Origin: Psococerastis gibbosa
Taxonomy: Eukaryota > Arthropoda > Insecta > Psocodea > Psocidae
Direction: 5' to 3'
Assembly (NCBI GenBank): GCA_963971405.1
Contig: OZ020491.1
Location: 10,410,855 to 10,474,854 of the forward strand
Length of the DNA: 64,000 nt
Shown: piece by piece, positions 55,305 through 64,000 of the stretch
Numbering within the stretch: the stretch's first letter is position 1
How the letters are laid out: the number at the start of each line of letters is the position of its first letter
Notes under the pieces: generated by a model
Database searches by the model: none
The model's input: only the letters and a program-made list of their open reading frames with translations
Told to the model about the DNA's origin: nothing
Program-made: the position numbers and the translations under genes

Positions 55305-55598
55305 TCCATAATTTCGGTTATAACGAGGAGGTTACCTCTTCAACCAAAGTTAATTTAATGTCAGTGTTATATGTACCATATAATACTACAATGTATTGAA
55401 TATGGACTTGTCGGGGCTTGTGGTCCAGTGGTTAAGACGACGCCCCGGTTAGGCGTAGATCGTGGGTTCGAATCCCGAAAAGCCCAGTTTTTTCCATATA
55501 ATTTCGGTTATAATGAGGAGGTTACCTCTTCAACCAAAGTTAATTTCATGTCAGTGTTATACAGTATATACCATATAATACTACAATGTATTAAAATG
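55305..55598 (+). repeat. Direct repeats attached to the tRNA-like modules
   Basis: ATAATTTCGGTTATAA, GAGGAGGTTACCTCTTCAAC, CAAAGTTAATTT-ATGTCAG and CCATATAATACTACAATG occur at about 55308-55400 and 55497-55595 in the same orientation, whereas the tRNA-like modules beside them point in opposite directions. Confidence 0.8.
55414..55486 (+). tRNA. tRNA-like sequence, inverted partner copy
   Basis: The same 73-nt module on the plus strand, with changes at the acceptor and T-stem ends (CCCGAAAAGCCCA) that break two pairs. Same anticodon loop. It is followed by TTTTTT, a possible polymerase III terminator. Confidence 0.5.
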
Positions 55599-55621
55599 GT
55601 AGAAGAATAGCGTTTATACAA

Positions 55622-55710
55622 TAGAACATTCAAAAATATCAGTTAAATTTGCAGAAATGCTCTTCTAGGGCCTACATTGCAATATACCACATATGGCCTT
55701 CACTAACCCC
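55622..55710 (+). repeat. Dispersed repeat F, copy 3
   Basis: GAACATTCAAAAATATCAGT, GCAGAAATGCTCTTCTAGG and TATGGCCTTCACTAACCCC. Confidence 0.4.
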
Positions 55711-55765
55711 ATAGGCTACTTGACAGTTGTAACTATAAAATATTAAAAATTCTATGTAATGTATT

Positions 55766-55854
55766 GACTTCTTTTGTTCTATTACTAAGCCAACCTAGCG
55801 GAACTATAAAGCCCTCTCTTACACTCAACTAGGAAGACCCGGGACCGCCTGCTT
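55766..55854 (-). mobile_element. SINE family S, 3' half
   Basis: GACTTCTTTTGTTCTATTAC, TAAGCCAACCTAGCGGA, CCCTCTCTTACACTCAACTA and GGAAGACCCGGGACCGCCTG on the plus strand. The tRNA-derived head is absent, as in a 5'-truncated copy. Confidence 0.7.
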
Positions 55855-56131
55855 ATTATTAATTATTAAAAATAATAATACAATATTATGATTGTTACAA
55901 AATATATTAACAAATACATAAATAACGAAAGTTTGAGCATTTATCTGTGAATTACAAGAGCCAAAACGCTGGCAGACATGGGTGATAAGTAAATGACGTC
56001 ACAGTGACGTCCCTATACCAATACAACTAGTAATAATTCTCCTACTGGCGGCACAAATCACGTCACATTTTGCAATCACGTGTTTTTTTAACCATCATAC
56101 CTAAATAAAATTGATTGGGACTGCGTCACGT

Positions 56132-56878
56132 ACCTGTTCCGTATTCGACTTGTATTATTGCTTTCCAATTTATACGTAGTATAAGGAAAGCTTTGTGACG
56201 GTCGAAATTTTCGATTCCGAGATTTCAACGGATTTACACGTTTTGAGGTCCCAGGAACCCAAAAAAGTGGTTTTTACGAAATGTCTGTCTGTCTGTCTGT
56301 GCGTCGATTTCCGGGCAAACTACTCGGTCGATTTTGATGAAATTTGGCATGTAGGTTCACAAAAATCATACCTCGGGACTTTTTTTTTTATTTTTTTTAT
56401 TTGCGGGGTTTTTATTTTCAAAAAACTTCAAAAAAACGTCTAAAAAAATTATTTCTCAAAAACGGCTCCAACGATTTCTTTTAAATTCACATATATTGTA
56501 GTTGTTGTTAATGTTGATAAAATGCGGGGGGTCGCTTGCCCCTTGATAGTTTGCTTCTGGGGGTAAAAAAATAAAAATGACTAAATTTTAATGAAAAATG
56601 ACTAAAAAATAATTTTTCTGCGAAACCTTTCTATGCAAATTTCTAAGCAAATTCACGCTCAGATGCATTGCGTGACCTGCCATTATTCCTGTGTGGTAAT
56701 GTGTAGGCCTGACCTATCTTGAATTTAAGTTACCTTCAGGTGTGGACAACCCCCCCCCCCCCCCCCGTGATATCCGAAATGTAACCATAGGAAAATTATT
56801 TACCATGAAATTAATCATTTTCTCTCTCTACTAATCGATAAATTGGAAAGCATGTTCCAGTAAACTCGGACCGGTTCT
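56132..56878 (+). mobile_element. Element A, near full-length
   Basis: Imperfect terminal inverted repeats of about 45 bp: ACCTGTTCCGTATTCGAC ... CTTTCCAATTTAT at left and ATAAATTGGAAAG ... AACTCGGACCGGTT at right. The inner TTTCCAATTTAT is perfect. The interior contains ACGAAATGTCTGTCTGTC, GGGCAAACTACTCGGTCGAT, AAATTTGGCATGTAGGTTCA and an ATGCGGGGGG block. No transposase-like frame. Superfamily not determined. Confidence 0.7.
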
Positions 56879-56884
56879 TTCAAA

Positions 56885-59800
56885 TAATTGCAGTTTTACC
56901 TATTTCTGGCGCTTTACTGTCAAATTAAGTGTTGAGCTTCTGACTAAAGTGCATTTTATTACAAAAATTGGAGGTTTTTCATCCCTGTGAGGCACGTAAA
57001 AATGTTCTAAAAGGTATGTTTTTAATTGTTTCATGCACAAATTTTAGACCTAATTAATTATTAATTATTAATTATTTAATTATAATTTTTGATTCAGTCA
57101 ATAGTGTAAGCATGTCTACGCGTATACTATACCCTTCTATCGATTTTTACAATACCCCTGCGGGTTAAAATAGGCTATTAATTACGAACCCTCTGAAAGG
57201 CATTTCCAGGCCAGTCACGTGACCCCCTCCGGGTTGGCCTTAAGACCAGTCCGGCTTGGCATTGGCTGCCTAAAAAAAGAGCAAAACCTTGTCTTGAAGG
57301 GCTCGCTGCTTTTTTGTGAAGTAAAATTGCAGTAAAACCAGCACAAGAAAGAAAGGAAGAAAGAAAGAAATATATTTATCATACAATACAAAATGAAATT
57401 AATTATACAACAAACCCACTAAGAAATTATCAATGTTCCTACTAAATACATATATGTATAAATTCCTCTGTGGGTACCTCAATCAAAACCTATGAAAGGT
57501 TTGTGTGATTGAAATTTGTGATGTTTAACATAACTTAAGTAATAATAATAAATTTTGAAAAGTTTCTAGAAAATTACAGGAGGATAAAGTGCAATTGGCT
57601 AATAGATTTGAATTGAGTTATTTTTTATAACAAATATATAATTTTTTATAACAAGCCTTCGTCAATTACTCAGACTTCCGCTGACCTCCCCTAACCTTTA
57701 CTTGCGGCGCTATAGTCATGACAGCCCTTGTCACATACTAGTCCTACCAATCCTCGGTGGATAGGTCAAGTCTGGCAAATCGGACGTGACGGCTTACTGA
57801 TGCCGAAGAGATTCGGATGCGCTTGCTGATGGCATCTGGACTGCATGCAATGGCTTCCTGGGCACCAGCCTTCCTTATTTAGAGCTGGTCGCTCGGGTTA
57901 CTCTTGTATATCCTCTCAGTGAGATAACAAGGTTGTTGAACTTGAATTCGCCATGCCTCACATAACTTTCACCCTTATTGATTTCCTTAGAGTCCTTTCA
58001 AGGAAAGACCGATAAACACTTTAAACCATCTTTCACCCTAACGAGTGGGGGTGAGTCTCGAGCACTGTCTCACTTCCGTGATCGAAACTAATTGAATCGA
58101 GATTAATGCCCCTGATCTAAACCATGTCTTTTTGATCGTTAGGTCTATTAGATATGTCAATCTACATACAGTATCAATGCAAACGACTGTAGCAAAGTTC
58201 ATCAGAACAACCGTCTGTGGATATGATTAAAAGAGATGTGATGATTAGAGAAGAAATAAATAAGGTCATCTAGTTCCTCCAAAATCGACATAAACGTATT
58301 TTTCAAATACCTTTGGGTACTCATATCTATCAAAATTTTTAACTGGTTCAAGCCATCAACCAATAAGCCTCGTGAATATTACGTTGGGGTCAACATTTAT
58401 GTTGGATTTACATTGTCACACTTATAAGATTATGGCTTGAATCACATGGAGTTTTCCTTTGTAGCCATTGGGTGAGCAGAAGATTTCTTGCCGATTTCGA
58501 CTGCACGGAAGTCCACAATTTTCCCCCTAGACCCGCCAGATCATAGAAAATATATTCTAAAGTAGAGTCTGTGGGTTTGCACTATAATGAATCGCTAAGC
58601 TCTGTTTCTGCATTAGTAAAGACGCCGACAAATCGCAACTGCGAGAATCGTCCATGTGTACCAGGCCTATGAAATACAAGGGATTCTAAAAAACGTCAAT
58701 ACAACATGGCCGACGCAAAGAAAACTAATACCACCATAGACCTCCATAAAATGGAGCTAACAATGAGAGTTCCGGGTAGAACAATGAGAGTTTCGGGTAG
58801 GAGGATGATGAACTTATAGGTACATAATTAAATTTTTAATTTGCTTTTGAGTACCACATTAGTTTGCCAAAACACACAGAGACTGTACCTGACTACGCTC
58901 TTGCTACATAATCGAATATAAAACAAGAAATAATAAATGTAAAATCGTGATTTCTCATTTCTCCTTTTTTTTCTTCCCACATGCTCGTGAGTTCGCGCAT
59001 TATACCTTTTTATATAGGGCTCCAGACGCTATAATAAAATTTTCCAAGTGATTCGCAAAGTATTCCAGTCGCCTCTGACCTCTAATGCATTAGCATATTA
59101 TTATATAGGACCAATGTACCCATAGGTAAAGTCAGAGCCGGTGGATTTTTTCAGCATGAGACAAGGCATAAAAAATGACATCCCCTTTCGAACAAACAAG
59201 AAGTAATAAATTAAGTAAGTAAGTAATAAATTAAGTAATAAATTAAGTAAGTAATAAAATTATTTACCGTACGTATTGGTATTTTTTTCAATAAGGGTTT
59301 TTTTCATGTTAGTTTGCTACTTATCGTAAGAGTAATAAGCTACATTTGGTTTTTAATGCAAAAACCTATAGCACTACCCTAAAAATTAAACCAATGTGAA
59401 AAATATCCCCGGGTCCCTCTCGCCGTCTTTCGAGCATCATAGGTCCGCTCAGCTCTACGATTCCTTCTATCAAGGCTTAGGAATTCTTCAGGTACATTAC
59501 ATGTCCAATGACATCATTCCAGGTTTTACTCGTAAGCTTCTTACGGTGCAGTGAAGCTATGTCTAGCTGTAAATGGGCTTATGATATTAATGCTCTAATA
59601 AAACTATCTCTCTGAAGCTCTCAAGAATCTTTTGATTTAAATTTTTAATAGTCATGGCAAATTATTATACGGCTAGAAATTCTTCGTCACTCGTTGAAAT
59701 AGGGTTAAATTGTACTTAGACGTGCTATTAAAAATAATTAAAATGTTATATCTATTCATACACCTTTTCCTTATAGACTATGTATATAAGGTACGCTTCT

Positions 59801-61270
59801 TCTACTTTTAGATCGTTCAGTTATCGTTTCTATTGTGGTAAGAACTCTATTTTTTTTTTTTACCAAAAGGTTGATGCTTCGAGTACCTAGTCATTTGTAT
59901 TCTATCGTATTTATTAATAGGTGGGCCCTGTTAGGTACCTAATTAGACAAAGTTAATTTTTATTTGGATTTTACTAATTCGGGTTGTTATAACAAGTTTT
60001 TCTAAAACTCTAAGTTTTTGTTATTTTTTGTTTACCTAATTAAGGCATCTTCCGGCATATTCTTCTCTCACGCCTCCAACCCACCCCCCCTTCCACATAG
60101 AAGGTATACATGTTTATTTTATTGCAGAACTGGTTGAATTTTCAATTTTAATATTGAAGAACATAAGATTTGAATGAGAACTAGCGTTGTCTGTAAACAT
60201 ATCAAGGTATTCTTTTTTTTTTGCTGGAAAATTGTGCCTTCCGTCACTTTTAATATTTTGAGGGTACTTTGGAGTTGGTTCAGCTGTAACTGATCTTGTA
60301 GTACCTACGGTACACAAATAATAACATAACCATGAGTGCACTGTGCCTTTATAAAGTGTATCTAATAGCGTTTTTCAATTACCCCCTCGCTCATATTAAA
60401 TTTTTATCCACACCTCTATTTAACAAATTCCTCTCTTTCTGATTAGGCCCGAGAAAAGAACTGCATCCGCGAATTCTTGCAGAACTAATTTGCCATAGGC
60501 CATTGACGCTGGCCATTTCTCAGGTTCATTGGCGACGCCTCTTTTATCTTTCTTCGCCGTACCTGACTCCTTTAGGTAGTTTCAATTGTCCAATGAATGA
60601 GTACGGAGCTAATCAGCGCGTCGTGTGCGCACAGCAACTTCTCTTAAATGCTAGCCGTTGTTTGATTTTTTGCGGCTCTGAACAGCCATGCCTGAGAAAC
60701 CTTACGACAGTTTCTTTTCTTTCCTAAAATTGGCTTAAAGTGTTTAACTTGTCCTTGGTTATTTATAATGCTTCTCTATTTGGTTGACATGTTGACCGCA
60801 GTGTCTGGTGCAAAGTATTATAAAGGGAATTCTTCGCTAGTTAGTTCTAAGTTATGCGATAAATTGCCAAGTATAGGGCTACCTGCGACGGCCTTAAGGA
60901 CGTCATCTGCGAGGCAACTTTGGAGGGGCGAGCTTTTTTATACTGGGCGGCACGGCGTCGGATGGCCGAAAGGCCACGTACGGGCGTTGGTAAGTAAGTA
61001 GTATAGGGCTAATTTGAGTTGCTAACACTTGCTTTCAGAAGGTTTTGAAGCTCAGTCGAATCAAAAGTTTTTGTTTGAAATTTTCATGAATAAAATTTGA
61101 AGACTTGTAATTTTGAATATTCATAGAAATACTGAGGTTAACAAATATCCTTATTCCCTTCTAAAAGTTTGATTTCCAAAAAAATAAGGAGGAAAAGGCT
61201 AACATTTTTTGGTATGCTGGATCTTCATAAATGAGCCTATCAAAATTTTTCAACATCCGCTGTTACTTCT
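56885..61270. other. Long stretch without recognised genes
   Basis: AT-rich (AATTA)n patch near 57050-57085, a GAAA-rich stretch at 57348-57370, an AAGTAATAAATT tandem patch at 59203-59262, and a doubled 20-bp ACAATGAGAGTTxCGGGTAG at 58762-58799. Composition rises in GC at 60480-60990, which holds one possible exon. Confidence 0.4.
60802..60989 (+). CDS. Possible internal exon, product unknown
   Basis: A 188-bp open segment between an acceptor-like GTTGACCGCAG and a strong donor G|GTAAGTAAG. The peptide (SGAKYYKGNSSL near the start, LWRGELFYTGRHGVGWPKGH near the end) is not low-complexity, but I recognise no family. The acceptor is mediocre and no neighbouring exon is evident. Confidence 0.2.
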
Positions 61271-61278
61271 CCTCGCCT

Positions 61279-61520
61279 AGCCGGCCGCCTTACCAAGTTG
61301 AATCCAGCGGACCAGAGCAGGTTCAAAGATGCAGATAACTTGGTCGTGTGCACAGTGCCGGTAGGGAAACATGGTAGGACTTGTCCTGGTCAACTCCGAG
61401 CTAATCGTGTGACTTCCCTGTGTTTCCCAAGTGGTTCGGAATCCACTATAATCAGGAGGTCCCCACTGTCCTATGGGCCCACACCGTGGCCTGGGACTGT
61501 GTCCAACCATACTACTACTA
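61279..61520 (-). repeat. Repeat B, copy 2
   Basis: Inverted relative to 15919-16157 and very similar along the whole length. It starts AGCCGGCCGCCTTACCAAGT and ends near CAACCATACTACTAC. The frame of 77 codons here is interrupted in copy 1. Confidence 0.7.
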
Positions 61521-61547
61521 CTTCTCCTTTCAATATTTAGTCTAAAT

Positions 61548-61751
61548 CAAGGCCGTAGCCAAAAATTTTTTCGGGGTGGGGGGGGGGGGTCCATTTGACC
61601 GTCCCCGGAGGTGAGGTAACCTCAATATATTTAAACTCCATTCTATCTAGCGTTCGCTGAATTTCGGGGGGGGGGGGGATCCAGACCCCTGATTATGTGT
61701 AATAATTTCAGGCGTCCAGACCCCCTGGACCCCCCTCTGGCTACTGCCTTG
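61548..61751. mobile_element. hAT-like MITE (H8)
   Basis: CAAGGCCGTAGCCAAAAATT at left, CTCTGGCTACTGCCTTG at right. Flanks GTCTAAAT / GTCTATAT (7 of 8). Two G runs and C runs. Likely the longer relative of H2 and the parent type of H11. Confidence 0.8.
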
Positions 61752-61961
61752 GTCTATATTACTTAATGGTATGAAGCTAACATTATTATATCTTTAGTCC
61801 GTATTTCATAATTAAAAGCATTTCAAAAGTGAGACGATCAGATCAGTCCTATCGGTCTTCAAGCATGTAGAACCTCATTGGGTTGTCGCGCCACGTCGCT
61901 TCTCTGCCATTGACAATTGGTAATTGTTTTCATTAATTATAAATAAATAAATAATAAATAA

Positions 61962-62162
61962 CGACTTTTTTTGTTCTATTACTAAGCCAACCTAGCGGAG
62001 TTAGGGCTATAAAGCCCTCTCTTACACTCAACTAGGAAGACCCGGGACCGCCTGCTTTACATGCCCTCCGAAGCATGGCCAGAAAATGTAGCCAGTGTGG
62101 AACTTGAACCAACAACCTTTCGGGTGAAAGTCAGAGTCCGTACCACTACTCTACATGTCTTG
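61962..62162 (-). mobile_element. SINE family S, full-length
   Basis: On the minus strand: TCAAGACATGTAGAGTAGTG, TTTCACCCGAAAGGTTG, GGTTCAAGTTCCACACTGGC, GGCCATGCTTCGGAGGGCAT, GCAGGCGGTCCCGGGTCTTC, GAGTGTAAGAGAGGGCTTTA, AACTCCGCTAGGTTGGCTTA, then GAACAAAAAAAGTCG and a TTAT-rich tail. It defines the family at about 200 bp. Confidence 0.85.
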
Positions 62163-62257
62163 ATATATATATTAAACAATATTAAACTGCTCTAAAGCTG
62201 TATTTTTCGAATTAAGAATAACAAACAATATTTTGAAATTGTAGATACTGATGGTGG

Positions 62258-62592
62258 TGGCACTGACGGTTTCAAGGGGGGGGGGATGGAGGCAAGGACG
62301 GATACAGAGGGGGTAGGTGGGGTAGGGGGGGGGGGGCAAAATTTGGTAAATCTATTATAAATTAATTTATTATGCTCTAATTTAATCGATCCTACAAATA
62401 TTTTTCCTATTTTGACCCACAACTACCCCCCCCCCCCCCTGGGCATGCCCTCCCCCCCTTTGACAGTTCACTGAGCATTTTAGTATGCTCCTTTTGAAGG
62501 AAAAAATATTGTCAAACCCCCAGTATTAAACTAGTCGGGTTTGATCTCTTATGAATGCCCCCCCCCCTTTGAAAATTCTAAAACCGCCACTG
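62258..62592. mobile_element. Probable hAT-like MITE (H9)
   Basis: CACTGACGGTTTCA near the left and TAAAACCGCCACTG at the right. GATGGTGG stands on both sides (62250-62257, 62593-62600), though this word is simple. Multiple G and C runs, including an inner CAAGGACGGATACAGAGGGG that could be the end of a nested element. Confidence 0.55.
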
Positions 62593-62600
62593 GATGGTGG

Positions 62601-63175
62601 TACAAATTTGAAACGGCAGCTATTAGCAGAAGCCAATTCGTTCCATGCTTCATTGTACCTAGAGGCTACAGTCCTGTAGATAATTTCTGTCTCGTGTTTG
62701 AAATTAGTTTTCTCGTATATGCAGACTGGGGCAGTGATAGCCCTAATAATGATGTTCCTTCCAGTCCTCCAAATAAATAAAAAATATTATCTGGAACAAG
62801 TCCAAATGGCCGGCCACTGATTGGCGCGAATCCCCATGTTGTTTTGCCGAAAATGTTCCTCACCTATTGATCTCTTTCCATCTAATGAGCTGGTTCATTA
62901 CATGGGGTACCTCCTTTTGACCCGAATGAGAGATGTTGGTATGCCATTGATTAGGAGAATTTATAACTGGCAGTTAACACTGTTCGACCGGTATTTTGCT
63001 CCATTTCCAGCTAAAATATAAATGTGGACATTTCCGCGGTGTCCCTGACCCTGAATCATTCTAAAATATTTCAGGTCCACGAATTTTGCGTTACTTCGTC
63101 GTCTTCTTTTTAGAGATTCATTTAAATTTTGAGCAAGCGCTTTTGTTTCGGCGGGCCTACTATGGTGATTATTTT
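62601..63175. other. Unassigned, overlapping short frames
   Basis: Plus frames 62541-62780 and 62821-63021 and minus frame 62666-62863 are all open. None shows a known motif or splice context. Confidence 0.35.
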
Positions 63176-63180
63176 TAATT

Positions 63181-63266
63181 CTCCTGGGATTAAAAATGTA
63201 AACAGGATAATTGTAGAATGGAAAGTGTTATTCAAAAATTTTCTGTTTACATTTTTAGCCCCAAGA
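63181..63266. mobile_element. D element core (D6)
   Basis: TGGGATTAAAAATGTAAACA, ATGGAAAGTGTTATTC, TTCTGTTTACATTTTTAGCC. A single diverged core without termini. Confidence 0.55.
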
Positions 63267-63456
63267 ATTACTAGTACAATAGTTAATACTAAACCGTTAT
63301 AGTAAATTTAGGCCCGCAAGGGCATGTTTTTTTAGGAATAGATGGCTGGGCTGTATTGATTATTTCAAGCGTTTCTTGCGCATCTCAAGCTTTATCTCAT
63401 TGTCCGGAAGAAAATGCTAATAAGTAAAAATAGTTGAATATGATAAAGCCCATTCT

Positions 63457-63552
63457 TTTGATCCCAATGCGCTTTTTTGGCTTTGTGGCACCAGTTAGTA
63501 AAATTTGTAAGTTTTTTTTGGATAAATACACACATTTTTATTATTATTATTG
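63457..63552 (+). mobile_element. Retroelement 3' end with ATT tail, copy 2
   Basis: GATCCCAATGCGCTTTTTTG, GGCTTTGTGGCACCAGTTAG, GGATAAATACACAC, (ATT)n. Same tail as at 53755. Confidence 0.5.
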
Positions 63553-64000
63553 AAGTGATCTATTTTTTTTATTTTATGAATTCGGCTGCATATTAGTTAA
63601 ACCCATACAGAAAGCGGAACTGTAACGATAGAGATGAAGACTTTCCTACGGGTGGAAGTCGGTAAAACGTAAAAGGCGCACCGAATTCTGTGATTCACTG
63701 AAAGCAACACGAATGGGGCGTGTGCCCCGATTCGCCTAAGTGTCTTTGTGTGGCCCCTTTGCAGTAAGTTGACTGTGGCCGTCCAGACGCCGCGGGTTTG
63801 CGGCCCCTTTGATGTGGAGCCCCCAGACATGCTCGTATAATATTGCTGCGCCTCCCCAACTAAGTCCACTGAAATTGCAATTACGCTGCTGGGCTTGTCT
63901 ACAGTGTACATACCAAAATCAAGTGAATGTTTGTCTTCTTCCCGTACTAAAACCATTGATTAGATTGTTATGAAACTTTGGAAGGGTGTTCTGGGGGCAC

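Noticed and set aside
55227..55486. Pair of functional tRNA genes
   Set aside because: The anticodon loop lacks the universal T at position 33, the nominal anticodon GGT is atypical for eukaryotes, and both copies are embedded in a duplicated repeat. They are listed as tRNA-like only.
63597..63956. 119-codon minus-strand frame near the window end
   Set aside because: No recognisable motif, no splice signals, and mixed composition. I could not support it as a gene.
1..64000. CRISPR array, prophage, operon or bacterial defence island
   Set aside because: No short regularly spaced repeats with unique spacers, no long prokaryotic genes, and the repeat landscape is clearly eukaryotic.

Overview
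This 64 kb window looks like non-coding, repeat-dominated DNA from a metazoan nuclear genome. The evidence is: no open frame longer than about 140 codons; no prokaryotic gene organisation; AT-rich sequence; eukaryotic-type splice signals; tRNA-derived SINE-like repeats with A and B boxes; many 5'-truncated non-LTR retrotransposon 3' ends; and many short inverted-repeat DNA transposons (MITEs). The LINE C-terminal peptides (RNase H tail of the NKLR-AIKP / RLGHSRLTH type, and a GHVMRNEKY ... GRRRTSWLQNLR type) resemble copies common in arthropods. I favour an arthropod such as a hemipteran or crustacean, but the sequence alone does not fix this.

Genes are scarce. The best candidate is one short coding exon at 53062-53152 (+): a strong acceptor, a start codon, a textbook signal peptide, and a perfect phase-1 donor just after the signal peptide. 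Weaker candidates are a 104-codon frame with an N-terminal signal anchor at 31356-31670 (+), a frameshifted coding-like stretch at 13629-13944 (-), and a possible internal exon at 60802-60989 (+). I recognise no product for any of these.

Most of the window can be assigned to repeat families by comparing the sequence with itself. (1) A nested, Harbinger-like MITE family ('C') has four composite copies at 7740, 17547, 28807 and 42813 and relatives at 16843 and 36516. (2) hAT-like MITEs ('H') occur throughout, many with 8-bp target duplications and long G/C homopolymers next to the termini. (3) Palindromic 'D' elements with a GTAAACAA...TTGTTTAC core are clustered at 3.6-4.9 kb and 51.6-52.0 kb. 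(4) A long inverted-repeat element 'A' is nearly full length at 56132-56878, cut by the window edge at 1-541, and split by an insertion at 15625-16325. (5) 'G' fold-back elements, a 240-bp 'B' repeat, and dispersed families E and F are also present. (6) A tRNA-derived SINE family ('S') has six copies, and a second tRNA-like module forms an inverted pair near 55.3 kb. (7) At least ten LINE 3' fragments are present. (8) Tandem arrays range from a 15-bp unit at 2.1 kb to roughly 306-bp units at 32 kb.

The most unusual pattern is that two of the four composite C elements sit exactly between complete direct copies of 47 bp and 107 bp of flanking DNA. That is far longer than the 3-bp target duplication seen at other copies. 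I found no CRISPR array, rRNA, operon, immune island or viral genome, and nothing that amounts to a new multi-gene system.
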